DNA of 64,000 nucleotides from UBA1794 sp964439955 (GTDB lineage Bacteria > Bacteroidota > Bacteroidia > Bacteroidales > Bacteroidaceae), in assembly GCA_964439955.1 (NCBI GenBank), contig CAYTPX010000008.1:1-64000 (forward strand), in the 5' to 3' direction. This document shows, in pieces, positions 42,023 through 51,172 of this stretch (positions are counted from its first letter, which is position 1; every line of letters begins with the position of its first letter). The notes beneath the pieces were generated by a model, which saw only the letters and a program-made list of their open reading frames with translations, ran no database searches and was not told the DNA's origin. The translations under genes and the position numbers were made by a program.

Positions 42023-45000
42023 ATGAAAAAAAACACTCCCACTTGGGAAAAGCTGCGGGCCGCCCTCCTCTGCCTGGGCGTCCTCGCCGGGATGGAAGCC
42101 GCGGCACAGACCGACGTGACCGAGGCCTACCTCGAAAACCCTTCTTTTGAAGCCGATTCGGCCGCATGCACGGACCTTTCCGACCAAAAAGTCACCAACT
42201 CCGCCGACGGGCTGCGCGGCTGGGAAATCAGCCCCGCCGGTTGGACAGTTACCAGCCCCGGGGTCTCGCTACTCATCAATGCCGATTGCTTCACCGACAA
42301 CAACTTCGGAAAAACCACCATGGCCGACGGCAACTTCGCCCTTTACCAACGCTTCGGTTGGGGCGAGGCGGCCTCCTCCATACGGCAGACCACAAAAGAA
42401 AGCCTGCCCGCGGGCGACTATAAACTCACCTTCCAAACGAAAGCCTATGCGGCCAACAACGCCACCACCTCGGCCTTCGTAACCGTCAGCACGGGCACGG
42501 CGACGCTCGGAAGCACTTCCTTCTCCTGCAATGCCGGGGAGACCGGCATCATGGCCACCAGCGTATGGCGCGAACAAACGGTGCGCTTCACCTTGGAAGA
42601 AGCCGCAAGCGTCGAAATCGCCGCGCAGATGACCTGGGGTACGGGCGGGAGCTGCATCCTCTACGACGACTTCCGCCTCGTCCAACTGCCCGAAGGCTAC
42701 GAAGAACCCAACATCTCCGGCGGGACGGAAGACCAAGTATCCTCCCCCACGGAGGGAGTGATCAGTTCAGAGTTCGTGGACGAAGCCCAGATGAAGCAAG
42801 ACCTGCTGCAAATGCTGGCCGACTTCACCCAATACGCCAAAAGCATCTGGCAAGACTGCTCCAGCGCCAACAGCATAGGCGAGGAGTGTGGGTACTTCAG
42901 TGCCAACAGCGCCGGCCAAAACAACGAAGACGGCGTGCGTACCAATGCCGACCTGTCGATGGTGTGCGCCTTCCTCTACAAATACGCCCAAGGCAAGACG
43001 ACCCTCCCCGATGGCATCGACTGGGAAGAGGTGCGCACGATGGCTGTCAAGTCCCTCGTCTATGCCTATTCCACCCACAAGGCCAACAAGCTGAAGCTAT
43101 GCACCAACAACGCATACTGGGGCTCCGTCAGCACATCGGACTACACCTGGGAGAGCAGCCTATGGGCCATGTCCGTGGCTTACGCCGCACACTTCCTCGA
43201 CGACGTACTGGACGACACGCAGAAAGACTACATATACCAGCTCATCAAGGCCGAATGCAACTATGAACTGGGGCGCACCATCCCCACCGGATATGCAGGC
43301 GACACGAAAGCCGAAGAGAACGGTTGGGAAGCCGACGTGCTGGCTTGCGCGCTCGGGCTCTATCCCGACGACCCTCTGGCAGAACGTTGGTTCCAGAGGC
43401 TACGGGAGTTCGCCATCAACAGCTACTCCCAAGTGGACGACGCGCAGGACTATTCCGTAATTGACCCGGACTACGACGAACAAACCGTCAGCGACCTTTA
43501 CGAAGGCCCTAACCTGTATGACGACTACACCCTGCAAAACCACAATTACTTCCATACAAGCTACCAGAACGTCGTCATCCAAGAGCTCGGCGAAGCGCAC
43601 CTCGCCCTCAACCTCTTCCAAGGAAGCAGCGATCCCAAGTGGACGACCAACGCCTTGATGCACAACAACCAAGCCGTAATGGACAGCGTGCTCTGCTGGC
43701 TGGCCTTGGCCGACGGCGAATTGGCCATGCCCAACGGGAACGACTGGAGCATGTTCCTCTACGACCAGATAACCTCATTCTCCACATTGGCATGCTTCCT
43801 GCGCGACAGCGACGCGCTTATGCTCGAAAACCTTGCCTACAAGAACATCAAGGCCCGGCAGAGCACGACAAGCGACGGGAGCTGGCTCCTGAACAGCGAC
43901 ATCGGGCCGCGCAGGATGGGCGTGGAAGCCCACCGCGTCATGATGACTTTCCTCATGCACGAGCTGGCCTCCACGGCCGACATGCAGCCCTCCACGTGGG
44001 AAGACTTCGGCAAACGCCACGAAGCGGCCAAACTTTTCACCACGCAAAACCTCGTGCGCGCCAATACCACGGAACGCTTCAGCGTCTTCTCATGGAGTTC
44101 CGGCCTAAGCAGCTACACCGGATACATCGCCCCTTGCAACCCGGACAAGAACAAGATAATCGTTCCCTACCGGGCCAATAATACCGGCAACATCTTGGGC
44201 TGGTATACCGTCAATGGCGCCTCGACAAACGCCTCGCCCGTAGTGAGCGGGGTCTACAACCTCATGGGCAACAGCTACACGATGAACGGGAAACTGCTGA
44301 CCAACGACAGCAAACTGGAAAACAACTTTGCGCTTTACTCCACACCCGGCAACGCCTTCATCTACTTGGACTACGTAGTGGGCAGGAGCGACGGCACGAT
44401 CACGCGTGCACAAGGCGGGTTGATGGGAATCAGCACCGACCCTTTCACCAAGACGCAACGCACGCTCTATTTCCACAACGGCCGCATCCAGACGGACGGG
44501 GCGGAATTCACCGAATTCAGCAGCCCGTGGGTAAATATCGACAACCAAATCGGGATAGCCACCGCATCGGAAGGGAACACGATGGCCTTCGGCGACCGCG
44601 CCCTCAGCAACTCCATCTACACGGCCAAAATCTACCCGATGTACGAAGCGGGCAACCGCGCATTTGCCAACGGGGAAACCGTCGACCGCCGACACCTCGT
44701 GTATTATAGCGGCGTGGATTCGCTGGAAACCGCCCAGCTCGCCGCGGAAATCCTGTCCCTCACCGACACCCTCCCCGAAGGCTGGAACGGCGTGATCTGC
44801 CCCGATCCCGACGGGACACGCTACCTGTTCCTGGGCAACTTCTTCGGCGAAAGCTCCTGCACGCTACAGAAGATTGCCTTCCCCGAAGGGGCACCCGTGT
44901 TCGCCTGCGCCACCACCATCGAGAACGACAGCGCCTCGGCCACGTTCCGCTGCGACGTGAACCACAGCATCGGCAGCGCCCTGCGCGCCTACGTCAAGGC

Positions 45001-46093
45001 CGACGCCCTGCTCGCCAAGCAAGTGCCCGGCGACTCCTGCAGCATATACCTCCGCAACCCCGGGGAAAGCACGCAGGATGCCCAAGTCTGCATCCTCAAA
45101 GACGGTGCGTGGGCCGAGGGCAGCATATCCGTCGGGGCGGGAAGCTGCATACTCGTCCGCGTGGTGGACGGCAGCCTTTCCTTCTCCACCATCGAGCTCC
45201 CGGGCACGGCGGACGAGGAATTCACCGACGTCACCGCCCTGTTCCTCAACAACCCCAGTTTTGAGGAAGACGACACCTACGGCACGGTCAGCGCGAGCAC
45301 GACGCTCAACGGCGTGACCTACGCCCCCTGCTACCTCAACTCCGTGGCCGCGGCCTCGAGCAGCTGGCCGCAGGTACTCCCCGTGCAAGGCTGGCAGGCA
45401 GGCAACGACCTGGCCACGGCTTCCAACTACTGCACGCTCTACTCCATGCCCTACAGCGCGACGATGTATTGCGTCTCCCCCTCCAGCGTGGGGAACTCGG
45501 CCAGCATCATGGCAGAGCCCGCTTTTTTTGACTCCTGCGGGGAGCGCTGCCTCAACATACTCAACTCATGGAGCGCCGGGCAGAACCGCATTTCGCAAAC
45601 TATCAGCCTCCCCGCAGGCGAATACAAGCTCGTATTCCTCATGCAGTACACCTGCCCCAACGAAAGCCGTCGCTCCGGGCAATACATCACCACGACCGGG
45701 GGCAACATCAACCGCACGCTCTGCGGCGTGAGCTACGGCGAAACCGAACAGTACCTCTACCCCACGCTCGCCAACTGCTGGGAAGAGATGGAATGCCCGT
45801 TCACCTTGGAGAAAAGGAGCGACGTATGCATCAGCATGGGCCTTGAGACCTCGGACGGACAAGGCGCGGCCAACAACACGCGCATCTACATCGACCGCGT
45901 GCGCCTCCTCCACCGGGGCGAATACATACCCGACGGCTTGGGCGAGCTCCTGCAAGAGGACACGGACAAACCCGTAGACGTCTACGACCTGCGCGGCATG
46001 CTCCTGCGCCGGAACGTGCGGCCCGAATCGGCCACACAAGGCCTGCCCCAAGGGATGTACATCGTGGGGAACCAGAAAATCATGGTCGAGTGA
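42023..46093 (+). CDS. Large secreted multidomain protein, possible polysaccharide lyase or glycan-binding enzyme
   Basis: A 1356-residue protein with a signal peptide (LLCLGVLAGMEAAAQ). Two similar jelly-roll modules flank it, each starting with an NPSFE motif (residues about 35-220, from ENPSFEADS, and about 1075-1300, from NNPSFEEDD); such modules usually bind carbohydrate. The centre is helical with many aromatic and acidic residues (WESSLWAMSVAYAAHFLDDV, TLQNHNYFHTSYQNVVIQEL), followed by a beta-rich part, an order seen in polysaccharide lyases with an (alpha/alpha) toroid plus beta-sandwich (PL8-like). I cannot confirm the catalytic His/Tyr/Arg set, so activity is unassigned. The C-terminus (VDVYDLRGMLLRR to YIVGNQKIMVE) is a T9SS type A-like tail. 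Confidence 0.6.
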   Translation: MKKNTPTWEKLRAALLCLGVLAGMEAAAQTDVTEAYLENPSFEADSAACTDLSDQKVTNSADGLRGWEISPAGWTVTSPGVSLLINADCFTDNNFGKTTMADGNFALYQRFGWGEAASSIRQTTKESLPAGDYKLTFQTKAYAANNATTSAFVTVSTGTATLGSTSFSCNAGETGIMATSVWREQTVRFTLEEAASVEIAAQMTWGTGGSCILYDDFRLVQLPEGYEEPNISGGTEDQVSSPTEGVISSEFVDEAQMKQDLLQMLADFTQYAKSIWQDCSSANSIGEECGYFSANSAGQNNEDGVRTNADLSMVCAFLYKYAQGKTTLPDGIDWEEVRTMAVKSLVYAYSTHKANKLKLCTNNAYWGSVSTSDYTWESSLWAMSVAYAAHFLDDVLDDTQKDYIYQLIKAECNYELGRTIPTGYAGDTKAEENGWEADVLACALGLYPDDPLAERWFQRLREFAINSYSQVDDAQDYSVIDPDYDEQTVSDLYEGPNLYDDYTLQNHNYFHTSYQNVVIQELGEAHLALNLFQGSSDPKWTTNALMHNNQAVMDSVLCWLALADGELAMPNGNDWSMFLYDQITSFSTLACFLRDSDALMLENLAYKNIKARQSTTSDGSWLLNSDIGPRRMGVEAHRVMMTFLMHELASTADMQPSTWEDFGKRHEAAKLFTTQNLVRANTTERFSVFSWSSGLSSYTGYIAPCNPDKNKIIVPYRANNTGNILGWYTVNGASTNASPVVSGVYNLMGNSYTMNGKLLTNDSKLENNFALYSTPGNAFIYLDYVVGRSDGTITRAQGGLMGISTDPFTKTQRTLYFHNGRIQTDGAEFTEFSSPWVNIDNQIGIATASEGNTMAFGDRALSNSIYTAKIYPMYEAGNRAFANGETVDRRHLVYYSGVDSLETAQLAAEILSLTDTLPEGWNGVICPDPDGTRYLFLGNFFGESSCTLQKIAFPEGAPVFACATTIENDSASATFRCDVNHSIGSALRAYVKADALLAKQVPGDSCSIYLRNPGESTQDAQVCILKDGAWAEGSISVGAGSCILVRVVDGSLSFSTIELPGTADEEFTDVTALFLNNPSFEEDDTYGTVSASTTLNGVTYAPCYLNSVAAASSSWPQVLPVQGWQAGNDLATASNYCTLYSMPYSATMYCVSPSSVGNSASIMAEPAFFDSCGERCLNILNSWSAGQNRISQTISLPAGEYKLVFLMQYTCPNESRRSGQYITTTGGNINRTLCGVSYGETEQYLYPTLANCWEEMECPFTLEKRSDVCISMGLETSDGQGAANNTRIYIDRVRLLHRGEYIPDGLGELLQEDTDKPVDVYDLRGMLLRRNVRPESATQGLPQGMYIVGNQKIMVE

Positions 46094-46142
46094 CCCCCGG
46101 AAGCCCCGCGGCTTCCCGGGAAAAGCCCCTCCGCCCCTCCCC

Positions 46143-46182
46143 AAAAGCCCCAAGCGCCCGTCCCCAGGCACTTGGGGCTTTT
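46143..46182. terminator. 12-bp perfect hairpin terminator
   Basis: AAAAGCCCCAAG pairs with CTTGGGGCTTTT across a 16-base loop, in the spacer after the large secreted protein. The surrounding bases also contain repeat-family pieces (GGCTTCCCGGGAAAAGCC). Confidence 0.8.
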
Positions 46183-46282
46183 CCCATCCCCGCCGTAGGA
46201 AAAGGGAAGAAATTTTTCCAAAAAAGCCCATCCTGTTACACTTTTACAACATCAATAAGGTTTCTTTTCCGAAAAGAATTTG

Positions 46283-46290
46283 TATTTTTG
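46283..46290 (+). promoter_or_regulatory. -7 promoter element for the first fasciclin gene (TATTTTTG)
   Basis: TATTTTTG lies 77 bases before the ATG at 46368. The remaining spacer holds nothing else recognisable. Confidence 0.6.
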
Positions 46291-46367
46291 CACCGTTCAC
46301 CCATTCGCAGGCCGCGATGCGGCCTTATTTTTACCACAATCTTTTTAACAGCCAAACTTCTAAGCTT

Positions 46368-48524
46368 ATGTCACGAAAGCCTACCCCATTGCACTACGGA
46401 TTGCTCGGATGCCTCCTTTCCCTCTTGGCGGCCACGACCCCCTCGTGTACCAACGACAACATCCCGGGCGAAAGTTACTACACCTTCACCGGACAGACAG
46501 TCCGGGATTACCTGGAGACGGAGGAAAACTACAGCATCTACTACGAGTTCCTGCAAAACAGCGTCAATAACACGGCCAACGAGGACGGGATAAACATCCC
46601 CTCCCTGCTCGCCTCCTACGGTTACTACACCGTATTCGCCCCAACCAACGAGGCCATGGTGGCCTACCTGGAGGAGACCTTCTCGGTCAGCTCCCTTGAG
46701 GAACTCTACGAAACCCTCCCCCTCTACAGCGCCGACAGCGTGGTGAACCTCATCACGCGCATGCACGTCATCAGCAGCGGGAACAACGCCACCATCTACG
46801 AGAGCTCGAATTTCCAACAAAAGCTCCCCGACCGCAACCTTTCCGACAAGGTAATCTACATAACCTCCTCGGGCGACACGTATTTGGTGAATGACCTGTC
46901 GCTCATCGTGCAGCGCGACGTGGAACTCCACAACGGGGTATTGCACGGGATCGACCGCGTGATCCAGCCTTCCGACATGAAAATCGAGGAATTCTTCGAG
47001 ACCTATCCCCAATACTCCCTCTTCGGCCACCTCATGGACTACGTCGGGCTGGCCGAAAGCGGGCGCATCCTGACCGACCCGGAGGCCGACTACGTCGCCG
47101 ATACCCGCGACTACGAAGCATACAAGGGAGCGGCAAACACCATCGAAGTGCCCACGGCCAAGTACCAATTCTATACCTGCTTCATTGAACCCAACGAGGT
47201 CTACGCCCGCGAGATACCCGAGCTGGCAAACGCTACTACGGTGCAAGACTCCATAGACGCCGTGAAGGCATATGCTTTCGACTGGTACAACACGGAGTTT
47301 GCCGATGCCACCGAGGCCGAACGGGCGGCAGCCCTCACGGAAAACTGGGACGAACCCGAAAACTACCTCAACCGCTTCGTGGCCTACCACTTCGTAAACA
47401 TGAAAGTAGACCGCGCGGACTTCACCCGGTACAACGTGGCCATCGCCAGCGGGTACAGCCGCATGAAAGAATTCTACGAGTCCCTTGCCCCGAACCAGAT
47501 GATTTACCTCTCCTCCGGCGCCAACGGGCATCCTTGGACCAGCTCGGGAAGCGAATACACCGACCCCAACTCGGACATGGTAGTGCTGAACCCCAACCCT
47601 GAAGCCGACGACATCATCTTCAACAGCAACCGCGACTGGGGCCGCCCCGTGCGGTACGTGGCCTCCGTCGGCGACAACACCATCACGACGGAGAACGGCT
47701 TCTTCCACGAATTGGAGAACATCCTCTACTACCCGCGCAGCGACTTCAAGCGCATACGCTTCCGCCACGACATCTCGGCCAGCTTCTTCCCTGAAATCAT
47801 GAGCAACGACTTGCGCTACAAGTATATGAACACCGGCTACATCGTGCTGCCCCAAGAGCCCTACCAATACGCATCGAACATCTATTTCATCTCGTCCGAG
47901 ACCATCCAAATCCAAACCTCCCCCAACACCTCCTCCGCCGTTGGCAGCTGGAACTCGAACCTCGGCGACGAAATGATGTTCTCCGGGCCTTACGACTTCG
48001 TGCTCCGCATGCCACCCGTGCCCGCCGGGACGTGGGAAGTGCGCCTCGGCTATGTCAGCGCCGACGACCGCGGTTGCGCACAGTTCTTCCTCGGCAGCGA
48101 CGCGGACTGCGACTGGGAGGCAAAAGACTTCAGCGGCTTGCAATCGACCGGCATCCCCATCGACTTGACAGTCTCCTTCCTCACCCAAATGGGCCGCACC
48201 GAGAGCGAAGCCTCCGATACCGACAAGTCAGAAGCGGAAATCCGCCAGCTTGACAAGGAGTGGTACGCGAACGGAAGGATGAAGGGCTCGAACAACATGC
48301 TCGGCGCAAACGGGAACGACACCCGCAGCCTGCGCGAAATCCTTTCCGGGCATAACCCCTCGCGCCGCATCATAGGCCGCATCACCCTCTCGCAAGACGG
48401 CCCCATCTACCTGCGCGCCCGCGCCATGACCGACGAGGAAGGCGTGCGCCTCGGCATCGACTACCTGGAACTCTGCCCCGACAACGTGTACAACAACCCC
48501 AACATGTCCGAACCACGGGATTGA
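46368..48524 (+). CDS. Fasciclin-domain lipoprotein, first paralogue
   Basis: The ATG at 46368 gives 718 residues. A lipoprotein signal ends in TTPSC (Cys27), followed by the stretch TNDNIPGESYYTFTGQT. One or two fasciclin (FAS1) domains follow, with typical blocks YGYYTVFAPTNEAMVAYLEE and HVISSGN, and ELHNGVLHGIDRVIQPS closing the first. The C-terminal third is a separate beta-sandwich-like part with PVPAGTWEVRLGYVSADDRG and DYLELCPDNVYNNP. FAS1 domains mediate adhesion, sometimes to glycans or matrix. It is clearly paralogous to the next gene: the same N-terminal motif, the same PVPAGxxEVRLGY block and the same ending NPxxxEPRD. Confidence 0.87.
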   Translation: MSRKPTPLHYGLLGCLLSLLAATTPSCTNDNIPGESYYTFTGQTVRDYLETEENYSIYYEFLQNSVNNTANEDGINIPSLLASYGYYTVFAPTNEAMVAYLEETFSVSSLEELYETLPLYSADSVVNLITRMHVISSGNNATIYESSNFQQKLPDRNLSDKVIYITSSGDTYLVNDLSLIVQRDVELHNGVLHGIDRVIQPSDMKIEEFFETYPQYSLFGHLMDYVGLAESGRILTDPEADYVADTRDYEAYKGAANTIEVPTAKYQFYTCFIEPNEVYAREIPELANATTVQDSIDAVKAYAFDWYNTEFADATEAERAAALTENWDEPENYLNRFVAYHFVNMKVDRADFTRYNVAIASGYSRMKEFYESLAPNQMIYLSSGANGHPWTSSGSEYTDPNSDMVVLNPNPEADDIIFNSNRDWGRPVRYVASVGDNTITTENGFFHELENILYYPRSDFKRIRFRHDISASFFPEIMSNDLRYKYMNTGYIVLPQEPYQYASNIYFISSETIQIQTSPNTSSAVGSWNSNLGDEMMFSGPYDFVLRMPPVPAGTWEVRLGYVSADDRGCAQFFLGSDADCDWEAKDFSGLQSTGIPIDLTVSFLTQMGRTESEASDTDKSEAEIRQLDKEWYANGRMKGSNNMLGANGNDTRSLREILSGHNPSRRIIGRITLSQDGPIYLRARAMTDEEGVRLGIDYLELCPDNVYNNPNMSEPRD

Positions 48525-48559
48525 CCCGGACCCCGCCCGGGGCATCCCTGCATACATAC

Positions 48560-48599
48560 ACTCCCCTGCGCGTGGTTCGCGCAGGGGAGTGCCGTTTTT
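48560..48599 (+). terminator. Intrinsic terminator of the first fasciclin gene
   Basis: A perfect 13-bp stem (48560-48572 with 48578-48590, loop TGGTT) is followed by GCCGTTTTT. Confidence 0.85.
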
Positions 48600-48662
48600 C
48601 CGGGCGGCACTTTCCCGAAAAAGCGGCGGCACTTTTCCCGGGAAGTGCCCCCGCTTCCTCCC
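48590..48662. repeat. Repeat-family copy, about three units
   Basis: GGGCGGCACTTTCC, CGAAAAAGCGGCGGCACTTT and CGGGAAGTGCCCCCGCTTCC follow the terminator stem. The 48525-48918 spacer holds the terminator, this array, a promoter element and about 150 AT-richer bases without a gene. Confidence 0.6.
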
Positions 48663-48819
48663 CGAAGCCCCGGCAGCCAACCGCCCCGCCCCCGGCAGGA
48701 AAGAGGAAGGAGGGCGCAAATCCCCGCAAAAAAGGCGGAGGGAAATACGTAAACTTTAAATCTTCATAATTTCATGGCCATTACTTCGCACATCCATGTC
48801 CTATTTCATGGAAATGTGA

Positions 48820-48827
48820 TACCTTTG
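48820..48827 (+). promoter_or_regulatory. -7 promoter element for the second fasciclin gene (TACCTTTG)
   Basis: TACCTTTG lies 91 bases before the ATG at 48919, giving an untranslated leader of about 85 bases. Confidence 0.6.
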
Positions 48828-48918
48828 TAGCGGATTTATCCGCCTTATGGATATCCGTAACAAGCTAAGGCTTACATATTTACACTTACCAGCCGTCCTT
48901 CCTAAAAAAGATTCACGT

Positions 48919-50931
48919 ATGAAAAAAAGACCTTTAAGAAAAGGATTAATTGGATGCCTCTTGGGCTTGGCGGTCGTAGCGGCCTCATGCACCAACGACG
49001 ACATCCCGAGCGAAAGTTACTACACCTTTACCGGACAGACATTAGGGCAGTACCTGCAAAACAACGCGGACGACTACAGCGACTTCGTCAATCTGCTGAA
49101 CCGCTCCTACGTCACGACGGACGGCACAGGCTCGACCGTACTCGAGATGCTCAACTCCTACGGTTACTACACCTGTTTCGCGCCCGACAATGAGACGATG
49201 GCCAAATATTTGGCAAAGGAAGGGCTGGCTTCCGTCGAGGAAGTTTCCGACTCCGCGGCAAGGGTCCTCTCGCTCATGAGCATCATCTCTTCCTCCACCA
49301 CCGTCTACGAAACACAATACTTCGAAAACCGCCTGCCCGACCAGAACCTCTACAAGAAGACCATTTACGTTACCTCGTCCGGCGGGAGCACATACTGCAT
49401 CAACGACATGGCCACTATCACGGAACAGGACATCGAAGTACACAACGGCGTCATACAACGCGTCGATTCCGTCTTGGAGCCTTCGGACTTGACCCTGCTC
49501 GGCTTCTTCGAGGAGCATCCCGAATATTCGCTCTTCCTTGAGGCGCTGGAGCTGACCGCCGTGTATGAGCGCGTGAACTCCGAGCAGGAAGACATATACT
49601 ACACCGCCCCCGCGTCAATGGAGGACAACGACGGCAACACCATGCAGAACTTCCCCACGCAGCGTTTCTACGGTTTCACCTGTTTCGTAGAGCCCAACAC
49701 CGTGTACGAAGCCGCGGGCATCACCGACATAGAAGGCTTGAAGACCCATGCAAAGAACTGGTTCAAAGAAACCTACGAGACTGACGCGCCGGAGATATAC
49801 GCTTTGGGCAACAACGAGAACTATACGGACTCGGACAACTACCTGAACCGCTTCGTAGCCTACCACTTTGTGAACAAGAGCATCTCCCAAGCCGACTTTG
49901 ACGAAGCCTCATCGACCTTCCAAAGCGGCTACGAGAAATACCTTGACTATGCCGAAACTTTGGCCCCAGGGCAGATTTTGTGCTTGGCTGCTGGGAAAAA
50001 CACGTTCTCCAGCGACGATTACGACGGACGCCTCCAGCTCAATCCCTCGCCCAACCAAGTGGCCTTGGAAAACATATCCTCCTACCGCACGTGGACCCGC
50101 CCGACCAGCAACGGGGTTCTCTTGGCCGACAAGACCCAAATGATTTCGTCCATCGGGTATTTCCATGAGTTGGAAAGCATACTCACTTTCCCCCGCAGCG
50201 ACTTCCAAAAGACGCGCCTGCGCCTCGACATGGCATCGCTCTTCCCCGAGATGATGAGCAATTCCATACGCTATGTCACAAAAGAAGGAGCAGGCTACGG
50301 CCTTCCCGAGGGATTCCTCTCCAACTATTGGCTGAACTCCACGAGCACCGTCCTCTACTACTTGCAAAGCTCGTCGCCGGCCACCACCGAATGGAACGAC
50401 TTCCAAGGCGACGAATTCATAGCGAAAGGGAACTTCGACTTTACCGTGCGTCTCCCGCCCGTGCCCGCCGGGCTTTATGAGGTGCGCCTCGGCTATACGG
50501 TCAATACCAGCCGCGGATGCGGGCAAATGTACCTCGGCACTTCGCTGGACAACCTGACCGCCGCCGGAATCCCCGTAGACCTTACCGTCAGGGCTGCCAC
50601 GAAAGGATGGGTGGAAGACGCGAACGACGACACCGATTACGAGTCGGACAAGCTCCTCCGGGCCAACGGTTACATGAAAGGCCCCAACTCCTCGAACGCG
50701 GGCGGAGGCCAGAACACCACCGTCAACTTGCGGCAAGTGGGGGGAAGCAGCTACAGTGAGGATGCCCTGCGCGTCATCTTGGGCACAATCCAGCTCACCA
50801 CCGACGGGAGCATCTACGTGCGCTTCCGCAATGCCACCACCAGTACGACGCCGCAGTTCATGATGGACTACATAGAGGTTTGCCCCTCCAACATCTACGA
50901 CAACCCGGATACAACCGAACCGCGCGACTAA
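48919..50931 (+). CDS. Fasciclin-domain lipoprotein, second paralogue
   Basis: The ATG at 48919 gives 670 residues with lipoprotein signal LGLAVVAASC (Cys24), then TNDDIPSESYYTFTGQT, nearly identical to the first paralogue. FAS1 blocks YGYYTCFAPDNETMAKYLAK and EVHNGVIQRVDSVLEPSDL are visible, with a possible second FAS1 domain around NRFVAYHFVNKSISQADF. The C-terminal sandwich has RLPPVPAGLYEVRLGYTVNT and DYIEVCPSNIYDNP. Likely an outer-membrane surface adhesin or glycan-binding lipoprotein. Each paralogue has its own promoter and terminator, so they can be regulated separately. The ATG at 48847 in the same frame lacks a signal peptide context. Confidence 0.87.
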   Translation: MKKRPLRKGLIGCLLGLAVVAASCTNDDIPSESYYTFTGQTLGQYLQNNADDYSDFVNLLNRSYVTTDGTGSTVLEMLNSYGYYTCFAPDNETMAKYLAKEGLASVEEVSDSAARVLSLMSIISSSTTVYETQYFENRLPDQNLYKKTIYVTSSGGSTYCINDMATITEQDIEVHNGVIQRVDSVLEPSDLTLLGFFEEHPEYSLFLEALELTAVYERVNSEQEDIYYTAPASMEDNDGNTMQNFPTQRFYGFTCFVEPNTVYEAAGITDIEGLKTHAKNWFKETYETDAPEIYALGNNENYTDSDNYLNRFVAYHFVNKSISQADFDEASSTFQSGYEKYLDYAETLAPGQILCLAAGKNTFSSDDYDGRLQLNPSPNQVALENISSYRTWTRPTSNGVLLADKTQMISSIGYFHELESILTFPRSDFQKTRLRLDMASLFPEMMSNSIRYVTKEGAGYGLPEGFLSNYWLNSTSTVLYYLQSSSPATTEWNDFQGDEFIAKGNFDFTVRLPPVPAGLYEVRLGYTVNTSRGCGQMYLGTSLDNLTAAGIPVDLTVRAATKGWVEDANDDTDYESDKLLRANGYMKGPNSSNAGGGQNTTVNLRQVGGSSYSEDALRVILGTIQLTTDGSIYVRFRNATTSTTPQFMMDYIEVCPSNIYDNPDTTEPRD

Positions 50932-50964
50932 ACCGGGTGCGGCACATGCCGCCCGGCAGGAAAG

Positions 50965-51007
50965 GACGCCCCTCCGCCCCTACAAGGACGGAGGGGCGTC
51001 TCCCTTT
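50965..51007. terminator. 12-bp perfect hairpin terminator after the second fasciclin gene
   Basis: GACGCCCCTCCG (50965-50976) pairs with CGGAGGGGCGTC (50989-51000), followed by TCCCTTTT. Confidence 0.8.
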
Positions 51008-51085
51008 TCCCCCGGCGCTCCTCCCGGAAAGTGCCGGTACTTTCCGCCCGTACCCACGGGGCTTTTGCCGGAAAGCGCCGCGGGA
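51003..51085. repeat. Repeat-family copy in the fasciclin-metH spacer
   Basis: GGAAAGTGCCGGTACTTTCC (20 bases, nearly perfect palindrome) and GGAAAGCGCCGCGG are the clearest units, separated by a diverged unit ending CTTTTGCC. Confidence 0.6.
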
Positions 51086-51172
51086 CACGGAAAAAAGGGG
51101 AGGCGCGAACCCGCACCGTCCCCTGCAACGCCCCGTCCTCCCGGGGGCAAGATAAACAAAACCTAAGGCGGA

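Noticed and set aside
46371..48188. A 605-codon open frame opposite the first fasciclin gene
   Set aside because: The sense frame has a lipobox and FAS1 motifs; the antisense product is a compositional shadow rich in Val/Gly/Asp without any domain.
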